Source of the DNA: Aureicoccus marinus
Lineage (GTDB): Bacteria > Bacteroidota > Bacteroidia > Flavobacteriales > Flavobacteriaceae
Direction: 5' to 3'
Length of the DNA: 64,000 nt
NCBI RefSeq assembly: GCF_002954325.1
Contig: NZ_MQVX01000001.1
Span: 2,285,383 to 2,349,382 of the forward strand
The position numbers and the translations under genes are program-made. This document shows, in pieces, positions 8,992 through 17,754 of the stretch (the first letter of the stretch is position 1; each line of letters opens with the position of its first letter). The notes under the pieces were generated by a model. That model saw only the letters and a program-made list of their open reading frames with translations, was not told the DNA's origin and did not search any database.

Positions 8992-9514
8992 TATACAGCA
9001 AGGATCCTCGTCCTGTGTAGAAGGCTGTTACTCCAAAAAGAACAATCAGACTCACTTCCACAAAAATCAGAAACATTCTTATTCGCGTTTGTTGCTGTAA
9101 TTGCCTGAAGACATTCTCTGATTCAAGAGCTGGTGTAATAATCCAGTTTTCTCCTGTTGCCCAAAAATGACCTGGGGTTGCAATTAAAATGGGTAAAAAT
9201 GGCAAGAGCAAGGCCAGCAGTAAAATGAGGTACCCATTACTAGATAAGAAAATGATGTTGGTTAAAGAGTTATCAAAACGATTAAGAAGCACTCGCGGTA
9301 AGTAGATCGCAAATACAAATATAGCCAGAAGGCTTAAGAAGTAATTGATGGGCTCCACCACCAAATAAGTATCACCAAACTGGATGTCTGGTACTTGATC
9401 ATATAGCCTGGGTGTACTTAAAAACCGTGAGCCAAAAAGTCCGGAATAGGCCACGAGTGTTAGTACTGTAGAGACAATAAGCCAAATAATTTCTCTGCGA
9501 TGTTTGCGTCCCAT
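8969..9514 (-). CDS. Hypothetical four-helix membrane protein
   Basis: I do not recognise this 181-residue protein. It has four hydrophobic segments (about residues 9-27, 57-75, 92-113 and 147-166) separated by short loops, a basic N-terminus (MGRKHRRE) and no catalytic motif that I can see. The start ATG at 9514 follows a basic, Met-initiated hydrophobic start typical of membrane proteins. Its 3' end overlaps the convergent DUF6503-like gene by 23 bases. It is divergent from the AT-rich regulator at 9696, with about 180 bases between them. Confidence 0.55.
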   Translation of the reverse strand: MGRKHRREIIWLIVSTVLTLVAYSGLFGSRFLSTPRLYDQVPDIQFGDTYLVVEPINYFLSLLAIFVFAIYLPRVLLNRFDNSLTNIIFLSSNGYLILLLALLLPFLPILIATPGHFWATGENWIITPALESENVFRQLQQQTRIRMFLIFVEVSLIVLFGVTAFYTGRGSLLYTSEELPE

Positions 9515-9695
9515 AATGTTGAGTGCTTAAAGACTAAAGGTATGAATGTAAATTTTCTTTACTGCATATTCCTTGCAGCCAATCCTGACAAATTTGGGCA
9601 TAAACCAAAAAATATCTTTTAACTATTTTGAAAGGATTTAACAAATAACGTCCTCAGTTGAATTCTTTACTGATTCGTTAAGAATTGTGGGTAAA

Positions 9696-11333
9696 ATGAA
9701 TTTTCCTATTTATAAAATATCAAATTGCTTTTCTACGACCGTAGTCTTGGTTTGTTTCTTGATTCAGAGTCTTGCTTATACTCAAAAGAACAACGAAATT
9801 AAAATTTCAGATTTAAAGAACTTATCCTTCGAAGAACTCACCAATTTAGAGTTAAGTGCTGATATTCAGAGTGATGTAGAATGGCTGCATTCAATCCTTG
9901 ATTATCATATTTGGAAAGCTAAACAAGAATCCAATGAATATGAACTACTCAGTGTTTATGACTGGAGGATTTGGAGTGAACCCTTAGATAGAGCTAAACT
10001 CTACAGTGATAGTGCTATAAGGCTAACTTACAAGCTAGAAGATCCTATTGCACGAGCAGAGTCATTAATATCATTTGGAACTTATCTCTATTTACAAGAT
10101 GAAGCATCTAATGCATTTAAAACAGTCATTACTTCCTATTACTTAAGCGACTCAATAGAGTTTAGAGAAGGAGTGGTTAATAGTTTAAATATTATTTCAG
10201 GTATTCAAAGGGAATACGGTCAAGAATTTAAGGCTTTAGGGTCTCAATTGAAGAGTCTGGAAATTCTTGAATCTAATTCCAGAGAGTTTGAAAACTATAA
10301 GGAAACATTACTATATACTTTGGATGCGACGAGTAAATGCCACTTAAATGTAGGTGAAATTGAGTCTGCATTAGCCTATGCTTATAGGGGTAAAAAGTTA
10401 GCCAAAGAGCTACAGATTAAGAGTTTTCTAAACTCGTATGATGTTATAATCGGCCAAGCCTTTTATTACAATCAATCTTATAAAAATGCTATAGAAATTC
10501 TGTCAAATATAGATTCACAAAACAACGCACTTACCTTAAGCGACATATACTTCTATATCGGAAGTAGTGAACTAAAAATGAATAATAATTCTAAGGCAAT
10601 AAGTTACTTTGAGAAAGTAGATTCTATTCTAATCACAAAGAACTATCCTCTAATTGATAATGTCGAAATTCTATATCAAGAACTACTAAATAATGCAATA
10701 GATAAAAATGAGAAAGACAATGAAAAACAATACTTAAGGAGGCTAATATATTACGATAGTTTAAAGAAGAGGATAGATTTGGAAGTTGAAAAAATATCCC
10801 TAATTGATTTCCAGTTAATGAAAGATCGAGAAATTCCATCTTCAAATGCTCCATTAGTAGAGATAGTAATATTGATTGCTATATGCTTAGTCCTATTTAT
10901 TTTAATTAAAAGGCGAAGTTCACTTATCGAGAAACATATTGTCCCAAAAAAGAGATCTATATCAAATCAAATTCCTCAGACCATAAAGAATAGACTCCTT
11001 TTAGAGCTAAAAGACTGGGAAGCCCAAAAAGGTTTTCTTAATCAAGATATTTCTCAAGTAGAACTAGCAAATAAGCTAGGCACTAATAGTTCCTATTTAT
11101 CTCGATTAATAAATGAGACTTTTAATATCTCATATTCCAAATACATCAAGGACTTAAGAATAGAGTACATGGTTAATGATTTAAACATCAATCATAAACA
11201 ACTACGTAAAAAATCAATGATTCAACTTGCCGAAATGTACGGGTTCAAATCACAAGATTCTTTCGTTAGAGCCTATAAGGAACGAACTGGTCTCACACCA
11301 TCAGCATTTCTTAAGAACAAAAAGTCAATTTGA
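9696..11333 (+). CDS. TPR-containing membrane-bound AraC-family regulator
   Basis: A 545-residue protein: N-terminal signal or membrane segment (about 8-28), an alpha-helical TPR-like region (about 70-370), a transmembrane segment (about 385-404) and a C-terminal AraC-type double helix-turn-helix (about 430-545, with LANKLGTNSSYLSRLI and a closing GLTPSAFLKNKK). The layout suggests sensing outside the membrane and DNA binding in the cytoplasm, a design known in Bacteroidota. A GTG at 9687 is also in frame, but ATG 9696 is the better start. The gene is clearly more AT-rich than its neighbours, suggesting recent acquisition. Target genes are unknown. Confidence 0.8.
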   Translation: MNFPIYKISNCFSTTVVLVCFLIQSLAYTQKNNEIKISDLKNLSFEELTNLELSADIQSDVEWLHSILDYHIWKAKQESNEYELLSVYDWRIWSEPLDRAKLYSDSAIRLTYKLEDPIARAESLISFGTYLYLQDEASNAFKTVITSYYLSDSIEFREGVVNSLNIISGIQREYGQEFKALGSQLKSLEILESNSREFENYKETLLYTLDATSKCHLNVGEIESALAYAYRGKKLAKELQIKSFLNSYDVIIGQAFYYNQSYKNAIEILSNIDSQNNALTLSDIYFYIGSSELKMNNNSKAISYFEKVDSILITKNYPLIDNVEILYQELLNNAIDKNEKDNEKQYLRRLIYYDSLKKRIDLEVEKISLIDFQLMKDREIPSSNAPLVEIVILIAICLVLFILIKRRSSLIEKHIVPKKRSISNQIPQTIKNRLLLELKDWEAQKGFLNQDISQVELANKLGTNSSYLSRLINETFNISYSKYIKDLRIEYMVNDLNINHKQLRKKSMIQLAEMYGFKSQDSFVRAYKERTGLTPSAFLKNKKSI

Positions 11334-11379
11334 GGTACTTGGTTAATTTCCCAATTAAAAGTTAAGTTCTTTATTTATT

Positions 11380-11397
11380 TTGGAATGTTTGTTCCAA
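11380..11397. promoter_or_regulatory. Likely TetR operator, site 1
   Basis: TTGGAATGTTTGTTCCAA is an inverted repeat with perfect 6-bp arms and a 6-base spacer, the size and form of many TetR/AcrR operators. It lies 43 bases before the start of the decayed SDR gene and upstream of the TetR gene at 11902, so the adjacent regulator is the obvious candidate to bind it. Confidence 0.55.
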
Positions 11398-11412
11398 CAC
11401 ATTTGTTTTATA

Positions 11413-11430
11413 TTGGAATAATCGTTCTGA
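11413..11430. promoter_or_regulatory. Likely TetR operator, site 2 (degenerate)
   Basis: TTGGAATAATCGTTCTGA repeats the left arm of the palindrome at 11380 exactly and matches four of six bases of the right arm, with the same 6-base spacer. The centre-to-centre distance is 33 bases, about three helical turns, so two dimers could bind the same face of the DNA. It overlaps a weak -7-like TATATTGG. Confidence 0.4.
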
Positions 11431-11440
11431 TATAACTCTC

Positions 11441-11877
11441 ATGAATAAATTATCAGGAAAAGTAGCTATCGTAAGGCGTGCTACCAGCGGAATAGGACTT
11501 GCTACAGCCAAGCTCTATTTACAAGAAGGAGCGACGGTGGTTTTAACGGGTCAAAGCTCAGAAAAATTAAACGTTCTGGAGGAAGAACTGTCCGGAGACC
11601 ATCTATTGGTCAAGCCGGAGGCATCCAATACAGCCGACAGCAAAGCCCTTGTAAACGCAATCGCTCCTGGACCAATCGAAACTCCAATCTACGGAAGCAC
11701 AATGTCTCTCAGGAAAATATTGACCTAATGGCCGCTGTTTTTCCAAGCATGGTTTCACTAGGTCGATTTGGACAGTCGAATGAAGTGGCTCAGACCACCC
11801 TGTTTTTGGCATCCTCAGAATCCAGCTATATCACTGGAGCTGAGATTTCTGTAGACGGCAGGTTTGCGCAAGTTTAA
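11441..11877 (+). pseudogene. Decayed short-chain dehydrogenase/reductase (SDR) gene
   Basis: The first about 70 residues are a normal SDR N-terminus (GKVAIV...TSGIG), although the usual TGG of the cofactor loop reads RRA. The sequence then jumps directly from about 11655 to the C-terminal motif AIAPGPIETPIYG, so about 100 residues holding the NAG motif and the catalytic Tyr-x-x-x-Lys are missing. A further frameshift near 11695-11710 moves the rest (SLGRFGQSNEVAQTTLFLAS and SSYITGAEISVDG) into the next frame, ending at TAA 11877. Internal deletion, shift and altered nucleotide loop mean the product cannot be active. It was probably controlled by the TetR gene that follows. Confidence 0.85.
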
Positions 11878-11901
11878 TTTGAAATCACCAAATTTACCTC
11901 T

Positions 11902-12483
11902 ATGCCAAGAACAAAGCAGTTTTGTGAAGTAGAAACACTGGAAAAAGCAGTGGAACTCTTTTGGAATAAAGGGTTCCACACTACCTCCATGCAGGACCTC
12001 GTTTCTTATCTTGGGATCAGCCGGGCAAGCCTCTATGCCACCTACGGGGACAAGAGTGATTTATTCAAAAAAGCGCTTAGCGCCTACACCAAGTCCAATG
12101 GCGACATGCTAAAGAATATGCTAGCGGCAGAAACCAACCGAAAGGAAGGATTACGGAAGATGCTCGTTCTTATAAGCCAAGTGCCCCCTTCCTTTTCTTC
12201 CTCACCCGGTTGTTTGGTCGTAAATACAGCGGTAGAGATGTTGCCAAATGAGCCTCAATACGTTGATATTATTCGCGATAGCAAAGAGGTTATCCTTCAA
12301 ATTTTACGCGAATTTTTTAGCCGGACAGCTCCTTCAGATAAGCCATTGAGCAAAGAAGAGAGCAATCGACTGGCTTATTTTACCTATGCCTTTCAAAACG
12401 GCCTTCAAGTATTAGCGAAATCCGAGAAGGATCCGTCAAGAATCACCTCCATGATCGACGATTTTGTTGATGTATTTGGCTGA
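11902..12483 (+). CDS. TetR/AcrR-family transcriptional regulator
   Basis: A 193-residue repressor-type protein. The N-terminal helix-turn-helix is clear (TSMQDLVSYLGISRASLYA, about 29-47, followed by TYGDK), and residues from about 70 on form the helical ligand-binding and dimer domain. It lies 24 bases after the remains of an SDR gene, whose upstream region contains two TetR-type inverted repeats (11380 and 11413). TetR-SDR pairs are common, with the regulator sensing the reductase substrate. Here the regulator is intact while its presumed target has decayed. Confidence 0.9.
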   Translation: MPRTKQFCEVETLEKAVELFWNKGFHTTSMQDLVSYLGISRASLYATYGDKSDLFKKALSAYTKSNGDMLKNMLAAETNRKEGLRKMLVLISQVPPSFSSSPGCLVVNTAVEMLPNEPQYVDIIRDSKEVILQILREFFSRTAPSDKPLSKEESNRLAYFTYAFQNGLQVLAKSEKDPSRITSMIDDFVDVFG

Positions 12484-12548
12484 TTGATGCGCTTTTAGCA
12501 AAATCGACAAGGCGTTCATTTATTTTCTTTCCGCTTCCCTATTTCAAA

Positions 12549-12556
12549 TACCTTTG
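12549..12556 (+). promoter_or_regulatory. TAnnTTTG -7 element upstream of marC
   Basis: TACCTTTG matches the Bacteroidota -7 consensus exactly and ends 18 bases before the ATG at 12575. This argues against using the in-frame TTG at 12554, which lies inside the element, as the start codon. No good -33 TTG is seen. Confidence 0.5.
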
Positions 12557-12574
12557 CGGCGAAAATTCAAGACT

Positions 12575-13150
12575 ATGAACTTCGCATTAAAAGAAATCCT
12601 CACGGCGTCCATGGTATTGTTTGCCGTAATCGACATTTTGGGCAGTGTTCCCATCATCATCTCTTTGCGTAACAAGGTTGGCCACATCCAATCCGAGAAA
12701 GCCTCGCTGGTAGCGGTAACCATCATGATTGCTTTTCTTTTTGTGGGCGAAAGCATCCTTAAATTGATCGGTATCGATGTGAACTCCTTCGCCGTTGCCG
12801 GTTCTTTCGTCCTCTTTTTTCTGGCCCTGGAAATGGTCTTGGGCATTACCCTGTATAAAGACGACGAGCCCGAAAGTGCCTCTATCGTCCCGATTGCCTT
12901 TCCGTTAATTGCAGGGGCCGGAACCATGACCACCCTTCTGTCTTTACGTGCAGAATTTCATGTCGAGAACATTATCGTCGCCGTACTGATCAACATGATC
13001 TTCGTTTACGGTGTACTGAAGTCTTCGAGACGAATCGAAAAGAAGCTCGGGAAAAACGGCTTGAGTATACTTCGAAAAATCTTTGGAGTGATCTTGATGG
13101 CTATCGCTGTTAAGCTATTTGCGGCCAATGCCCCCCAGCTTTTTCAGTAA
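12575..13150 (+). CDS. MarC family integral membrane protein
   Basis: A 191-residue protein of the MarC/UPF0056 family with about six membrane helices. Typical features are the start ALKEILTASMVLFAVIDILGS, the long helix with FAVAGSFVLFFLALEMVLG, and PIAFPLIAGAGTMTTLLSL before the last helices. The biochemical role of MarC proteins is unresolved; early links to multidrug resistance were not upheld, and transport has been proposed. The start is ATG 12575. It is not clearly part of an operon. Confidence 0.9.
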   Translation: MNFALKEILTASMVLFAVIDILGSVPIIISLRNKVGHIQSEKASLVAVTIMIAFLFVGESILKLIGIDVNSFAVAGSFVLFFLALEMVLGITLYKDDEPESASIVPIAFPLIAGAGTMTTLLSLRAEFHVENIIVAVLINMIFVYGVLKSSRRIEKKLGKNGLSILRKIFGVILMAIAVKLFAANAPQLFQ

Positions 13151-13367
13151 AATAAGCCCGTTTAAACTGGACAGACTTGTTCAGTCAAAATAAGCGCCGT
13201 AGATCGATCTTTGCTCGATTTTCGTCTGGATTTTAACAGAATCCGTTCGAACATTTGTTGATTTATACTGAATTCTGAACCCCAAAATGAGCCTCCCTTA
13301 AACGCTAAACGGCCAATTTGATCGTCAAAATTCAAAGGGTAACCCTTTTTAGTGCCCATCTAAGCTT

Positions 13368-13375
13368 TAAATTTG
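13368..13375 (+). promoter_or_regulatory. TAnnTTTG -7 element of a small membrane protein gene
   Basis: TAAATTTG matches the consensus exactly, 17 bases before the ATG at 13393, with a T-rich stretch about 20 bases upstream. A short inverted repeat, AAAGGG-TAA-CCCTTT (13334-13348), just precedes it and could be a terminator for marC or part of the control region. Confidence 0.5.
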
Positions 13376-13392
13376 CATATAAAAATTTCCGC

Positions 13393-13593
13393 ATGAATAA
13401 GTGGGTTCAGTTGACTTTGGTACTTATAGCCGTAGCGCTTATCATCTATAACAGTACCGTTCTTGATTTCGAAGACATCACCTATGGGGACAGCGGTATC
13501 GCCCTCATCGGAATTTTTTGTTCCCTGATTGGAATTGTTCTTGTTCTGATCCTCCGGCTTTCTAAAAAGGTCGAGGAACGAATAGATAAGTAA
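13393..13593 (+). CDS. Small two-helix membrane protein
   Basis: A 66-residue protein beginning MNKWVQLTLVLIAVALI with two hydrophobic helices (about 4-21 and 36-56), an acidic loop between them and a charged tail (SKKVEERIDK). I do not recognise a family. The start is ATG 13393, placed by a good -7 element at 13368; upstream in-frame codons would add a non-membrane leader and lack support. It ends four bases from the convergent S41 peptidase gene. Confidence 0.55.
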   Translation: MNKWVQLTLVLIAVALIIYNSTVLDFEDITYGDSGIALIGIFCSLIGIVLVLILRLSKKVEERIDK

Positions 13594-13597
13594 ATTC

Positions 13598-15229
13598 TTA
13601 GGATTTAGAAGGTACTTCCTGCTCTTCAGCGCTCTCTTTTAGGTTCGCCTCAGTATCGATTCGAAGAACTTCCTGAATCATGCGATCTTCTCTGGATAAT
13701 ACCTGCGCTCCCACGTTCGGAGAGTACAATTGTTCCGCTAAATTGGCCTTGATATAGGTCTTGATCAATTTCTCGTGCGCGTAGAAGTCCAGACGAACCT
13801 TTCTGTTCAGGACAAAATCGACAAACTGTTCAAAAACAAGGTCGTCCACCCTGTAATCGGCATAAAACTCGGATTCGGGGTAGTGCATAAAGCGGCTGCG
13901 GTCCTTCTCTAAGAAGTCAAAAACAAAGGCCGAGAAGAAGCCAGAAGCCTCCAGATTACGAATCTTCTCTTCGTCCAAGGAACCAATGGGCACGAAGACG
14001 TCCGGAATGATTCCTCCACCACCATAAACCACCTTTCCTTTTGGTGTGACAAAGCGCAGAGAGTCCGCCACTTTAATACTGTCTGGTGAAACCAGTTCTC
14101 CATTCAGATAGCGTTCCATATAATTCTGATAGTAGTCGTCGTACCCCTTGGCATAGGATCGTTGAATCGAACGTCCTGTGGGCGTGTAGTAACGCGACAC
14201 CGTTAAGCGGACTGCGGATCCATCCCCGAGGTCCATTTCGCGTTGTACAAGACCCTTTCCAAAGGATCTACGTCCTACAATGGTTCCAATGTCGTTGTCT
14301 TGTAGGGCTCCCGCAATGATTTCGCTGGCAGAAGCAGAACGTTCATTGATCAAGACGTAGATGGGTTTGCCTTCAAAGGCACCTTCCTTGGTTGCAAAGG
14401 CCTTCTTGATGCGTCCTTTCTTGTTTTTGGTGAACAGAATGAGCTTTCCTTCTTCCAAAAACTCATCGGCCAAGAGTTCCGCGATACCCAGATAACCTCC
14501 TGGATTGTCGCGCAAATCAAGGACGAGCTTTTCGGCTCCTTCCTCCAGTAGCTGGTCCAGGGATTGGACAAACTCATTATAGGTCGATTCTGCAAAGCGA
14601 TTGATTTTGATGTACCCCATCTCGGAAGTCAGCATATACTGAGCCTCCACACTGCGAATCGGTACCCGGTCGCGAGTCACTTTTACTTTAAAAAAGCGCT
14701 TTTCAACAGGACGGTATACCCCAAGGGTTACATCACTTCCAATCTTGCCTTTGAGCTTGGCGATGATATCGGAATTAGCCAGATCCTTGCCGTATAGTAT
14801 TTCGTCATCCGCCGTCATGATCTTGTCGCCGGCCTGGATTCCTTTTTGATCACTGGGCCCGCCGATAATCGGACGTACGACAGTGATGGTGTCTTTTTCG
14901 TTTCTAAAACTCACACCAATCCCCACAAAATCCCCTTTCATGTTCTCGGCTACTTCCTGCATTTCGCTTTTCGGGATATAGACCGAATGCGGATCGAGGT
15001 TCCCCAGAATATCATTTACCGTAACGTCGACTATGCTGTCGGTATTGATTTCATCGACATATTCGTATTCGATAAAATCGATGAGGCGATTGAGTTTATC
15101 TTTCTTGGAATTGGTAGAGAAAAGTCGTTCGGGACTGTCGTAAAAGTGGAGTTTCCCGCCAATAAATATCCCCACGGCTAAGGTTAAAGCCAAGACAGCA
15201 GGCAGTAAAAAAGAAAGCTTTTTGTTCAT
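13598..15229 (-). CDS. S41 family C-terminal processing peptidase
   Basis: A 543-residue periplasmic protease anchored by an N-terminal helix (about 7-25). A PDZ domain (about 85-170) precedes the protease core. The likely catalytic Ser300 lies in ERSASASE and Lys325 in RSFGKG, 25 residues apart as in Prc/CtpA; the motif LVLDLRDNPGG (235-245) is typical. Such enzymes trim or degrade envelope proteins from their C-termini. The start overlaps nothing and lies one base after the stop of the deoxycytidylate deaminase gene on the same strand, so the two are probably co-transcribed. Confidence 0.93.
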   Translation of the reverse strand: MNKKLSFLLPAVLALTLAVGIFIGGKLHFYDSPERLFSTNSKKDKLNRLIDFIEYEYVDEINTDSIVDVTVNDILGNLDPHSVYIPKSEMQEVAENMKGDFVGIGVSFRNEKDTITVVRPIIGGPSDQKGIQAGDKIMTADDEILYGKDLANSDIIAKLKGKIGSDVTLGVYRPVEKRFFKVKVTRDRVPIRSVEAQYMLTSEMGYIKINRFAESTYNEFVQSLDQLLEEGAEKLVLDLRDNPGGYLGIAELLADEFLEEGKLILFTKNKKGRIKKAFATKEGAFEGKPIYVLINERSASASEIIAGALQDNDIGTIVGRRSFGKGLVQREMDLGDGSAVRLTVSRYYTPTGRSIQRSYAKGYDDYYQNYMERYLNGELVSPDSIKVADSLRFVTPKGKVVYGGGGIIPDVFVPIGSLDEEKIRNLEASGFFSAFVFDFLEKDRSRFMHYPESEFYADYRVDDLVFEQFVDFVLNRKVRLDFYAHEKLIKTYIKANLAEQLYSPNVGAQVLSREDRMIQEVLRIDTEANLKESAEEQEVPSKS

Positions 15230-15230
15230 T

Positions 15231-15668
15231 TTAGACCAGGGTTTCGCTCAGTGGTAGGTGTTCTGTTTTAACCCCGGCACGTTCCAAAAACAGCAGTCCG
15301 GAATTGTCTTTATAGGCTCGATTGTACACCACTCGAACGATGCCCGCCTGGTGAATCAGCTTACTGCATTCTCTGCAAGGAGAAAGGGTGATATACAGCG
15401 TCGCGCCTTGACACGACTGGGTTGAGGAGGCCACTTTTAAAATGGCATTCGCCTCGGCATGCAAAACATACCATTTGGTATATCCTTCTTCGTCTTCGCA
15501 GTAATTCTCAAATCCTGAGGGGGTTCCGTTGTAGCCATCCGAAATAATCATGCGGTCCTTGACAATGAGGGCTCCCACCTGCTTGCGTTTGCAGTGCGAA
15601 AGCTTACCCCATTCCTGGGCCATCTTTAGATAGGCAATGTCATAACGAAGTTGCTTGTTCTCGTTCAT
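15231..15668 (-). CDS. Deoxycytidylate deaminase (dCMP deaminase family)
   Basis: A 145-residue zinc-dependent deaminase converting dCMP to dUMP for thymidylate synthesis. The zinc site is visible: His70-Ala-Glu72 and Cys98-x-x-Cys101 (HAEANA and PCRECS), and the substrate loop includes YNGTPSG. Length and motif spacing fit the family, which includes ComEB-like proteins. It is followed after one base by the S41 protease gene, a pairing also common in related flavobacteria as far as I recall. Confidence 0.92.
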   Translation of the reverse strand: MNENKQLRYDIAYLKMAQEWGKLSHCKRKQVGALIVKDRMIISDGYNGTPSGFENYCEDEEGYTKWYVLHAEANAILKVASSTQSCQGATLYITLSPCRECSKLIHQAGIVRVVYNRAYKDNSGLLFLERAGVKTEHLPLSETLV

Positions 15669-15779
15669 TGAGTAAAGGGCTGAAAATAAAAATACCTTCT
15701 TTCCTTGGATTCGACAAGGTCGTTTCGTGTATTTTAACGAAAAGGCAGAAAGCTGTAAATCAATACTACCTGACTCTTT

Positions 15780-16385
15780 TTATTGAAAGAGTTCTTTAAT
15801 CAAAGGCCAAACAGCCGAAACCAAAAGTGGAAGGGTAATTACAATAACCACTCCTGATAAAACGAGGATAACTGTATTTTGTTTCAGGGGGGTGAAGCGT
15901 TGTAATAGGGTTGTGAGACCGAGCATCAGGAGGATGACAAAAACCTGTGACAACTCAATCCCGGTGGCAAAGCCCAAAAGAGGTAAGACTTTCTCCTCTT
16001 CCCCGGCCATCAGCATATTGAAGTAATTCGAAAACCCAAAACCATGAACGAGCCCGAATACTCCGGTGGCGATGGAATGAATAATACCCGCTCGCCCCAA
16101 ATCATCCGTAATCACCAAGGCAATATTGCCCAAAGCGGTGGCTACAATAGTCGCTGGAATCAGCGCTTCGATCCAGGCGGGATCAGGGCGCATAACATCA
16201 AAAGCGGACAGCGCAAGGGACAAGCAGTGGGTTATGGTAAAAATGCTCGCTAACACGATGACCTGCTTCCACTGCTTAAAAACAAACGGAACAGCCAGGG
16301 CCGCCAAAAACAAAATGTGATCGTAAGCCGACGAGTCCAGTACATGATCCAGTCCCAATTCCGTGTAAAATCCGAATTTGCCCAT
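15780..16385 (-). CDS. HupE/UreJ family membrane protein
   Basis: A 201-residue protein with about six membrane helices. Family marks are the N-terminal GLDHVLD...YDHILFL, the following THCLSLALSAF, and the glycine-histidine segment GLVHGFGFSNYF. HupE/UreJ proteins are thought to move nickel or a similar metal for hydrogenase or urease, but related proteins occur widely in bacteria with neither enzyme, and none is seen here. It lies 10 bases downstream of the DnaJ/TerB gene on the same strand. Confidence 0.85.
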   Translation of the reverse strand: MGKFGFYTELGLDHVLDSSAYDHILFLAALAVPFVFKQWKQVIVLASIFTITHCLSLALSAFDVMRPDPAWIEALIPATIVATALGNIALVITDDLGRAGIIHSIATGVFGLVHGFGFSNYFNMLMAGEEEKVLPLLGFATGIELSQVFVILLMLGLTTLLQRFTPLKQNTVILVLSGVVIVITLPLLVSAVWPLIKELFQ

Positions 16386-16395
16386 AGGTGTATTC

Positions 16396-17157
16396 TTAAC
16401 TCATACCGCGTTCAGCCTGAATGGTTTCGTAGGCTTTCTGCACTTCTTTGAATTTTTCTTCGGCCCCTTTCTTTATCGCTTCATCCTCGGTGATCACCTT
16501 GTCGGGATGGTACTTCTTTACCATGGTTCTGTAAGCCTTCTTGACCTCAGCATCCGTGGCAGACTTGTCAATTTCTAAAATCGTGTAGGCCTGGTCGGCA
16601 GAGCGAACAAACATCGCCTTGATACTGTCAAAATCCCTTAATCTCACCCGAAAGAAACGCGCAATCTCATCGAGTTTATTCAATTCCGGTTCACTGACCC
16701 GACCATCGGCCTGAGCAATCCCGAAAAGGAAATGCAGAATTTGAAGACGCATCTCGTAGCGGGTGCGCTGGCTCAGAAATTCGCTGATACGCTGGGTAGA
16801 GATTTCTCTTTTCTTCACCACCTCATTGAAGGTCCGAAAGATGGCATTGGCCCGCTCCTTTCCGTAAGCCGAGACAAAGTACTGCCGAACATAGTCCAAT
16901 TCACGCTGGCTGGCCTGACCATCCGCTTTGATGATTATAGAACAAAGCGAAAGCAGGTGCAATTCAAAATCCTGTGGAGAAACAGAACGACCCTGAAAGT
17001 CCCGAAAAGAGCGACCTCTGGGGCCCGATCCTCTTTGACCTCCGGGGTTTTGTGCTGATTGGTATGATTCGATTAGCATCCCCACGATAAACCCGAGCAA
17101 TGCACCTGGGAAGCGCATGAGGTAGTAACCGATAAGGGCAGCAAAATACTTGAGCAT
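16396..17157 (-). CDS. DjlA-like membrane co-chaperone (TerB and J domains)
   Basis: A 253-residue protein with an N-terminal membrane segment (about 5-29), a TerB-like helical domain (about 62-180) and a C-terminal J domain (about 189-250) with the HPD motif at 217-219. The order matches E. coli DjlA, a membrane-anchored DnaJ that recruits DnaK. The HPD motif shows it should stimulate Hsp70 ATPase activity. It is the first gene of a minus-strand group with the HupE-like protein. Confidence 0.88.
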   Translation of the reverse strand: MLKYFAALIGYYLMRFPGALLGFIVGMLIESYQSAQNPGGQRGSGPRGRSFRDFQGRSVSPQDFELHLLSLCSIIIKADGQASQRELDYVRQYFVSAYGKERANAIFRTFNEVVKKREISTQRISEFLSQRTRYEMRLQILHFLFGIAQADGRVSEPELNKLDEIARFFRVRLRDFDSIKAMFVRSADQAYTILEIDKSATDAEVKKAYRTMVKKYHPDKVITEDEAIKKGAEEKFKEVQKAYETIQAERGMS

Positions 17158-17255
17158 GAGCGCGATTGTGTCTAGTCGGGTAAAGATAGTATATCTCTTG
17201 GCAAACGGGGCCTTAAGGAGCTGTTAAGGAATTCCAGAAAACAGGACAAATCCGT

Positions 17256-17263
17256 TATCTTTG
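17256..17263 (+). promoter_or_regulatory. TAnnTTTG -7 element of the bacilliredoxin gene
   Basis: TATCTTTG fits the consensus exactly and ends 18 bases before the ATG at 17282. No convincing -33 TTG is present at the usual distance. Confidence 0.5.
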
Positions 17264-17281
17264 TGCAAATAAAATTAGTCT

Positions 17282-17692
17282 ATGTACCCAGAAGAACTTG
17301 TAAAACCCATGCGTGAAGACCTCGTGTCTGCCGGGTTTGAAGAACTCCATACTTCCGACGCCGTTGAAGATGCCCTTAAAAAAGGGGGAACTACCTTGGT
17401 TGTCGTGAACTCTGTTTGCGGATGTGCTGCTGCCAATGCCAGACCCGCTGCTAAAATCAGTCTCCAAAACCCTAAAAAACCGGATCATTTGGTAACGGTT
17501 TTTGCCGGTATGGAAACCGAAGCGGTAGATCGTGCTCGCGCTCACATGGTCCCTTTTCCTCCTTCCTCTCCCAGCATGGGATTGTTCAAGGATGGTGAAT
17601 TGGTTCACATGATTGAACGCCATCACATCGAAGGTCGTCCAGCGGAGATGATCGCCGACAACCTAATGCAGGCTTATAACGAGTTCTGCTAA
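17282..17692 (+). CDS. BrxA/BrxB family bacilliredoxin
   Basis: A 136-residue thioredoxin-fold protein of the YphP/YqiW family. The diagnostic CGC motif is at 46-48 (NSVCGCAAANARPA), and the last residue is also cysteine (FC). In Firmicutes such proteins remove bacillithiol from oxidised protein thiols; some Bacteroidota also make bacillithiol, so the same role is likely, though no synthesis gene is in this window. It has its own -7 element and a strong terminator immediately after it. Confidence 0.93.
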   Translation: MYPEELVKPMREDLVSAGFEELHTSDAVEDALKKGGTTLVVVNSVCGCAAANARPAAKISLQNPKKPDHLVTVFAGMETEAVDRARAHMVPFPPSSPSMGLFKDGELVHMIERHHIEGRPAEMIADNLMQAYNEFC

Positions 17693-17721
17693 ACGCGTTT
17701 ATCCCCGTTAACTATAACAAC

Positions 17722-17753
17722 AAGCCACCTCATTTTCTGTGGGGTGGTTTTTC
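17722..17753 (+). terminator. Intrinsic terminator after the bacilliredoxin gene
   Basis: An 11-bp stem pairs 17722-17732 with 17740-17750 (core CCACC/GGTGG) around a 7-base loop, followed by TTTTTC. The T-tract runs into the start codon of the next gene at 17755, so the terminator occupies the whole leader of that gene. Confidence 0.7.
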
Positions 17754-17754
17754 T

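Noticed and set aside
13334..13348. Short inverted repeat AAAGGG-TAA-CCCTTT
   Set aside because: Three-base loop and six-base arms are too small to call a terminator with confidence; noted under the promoter at 13368.
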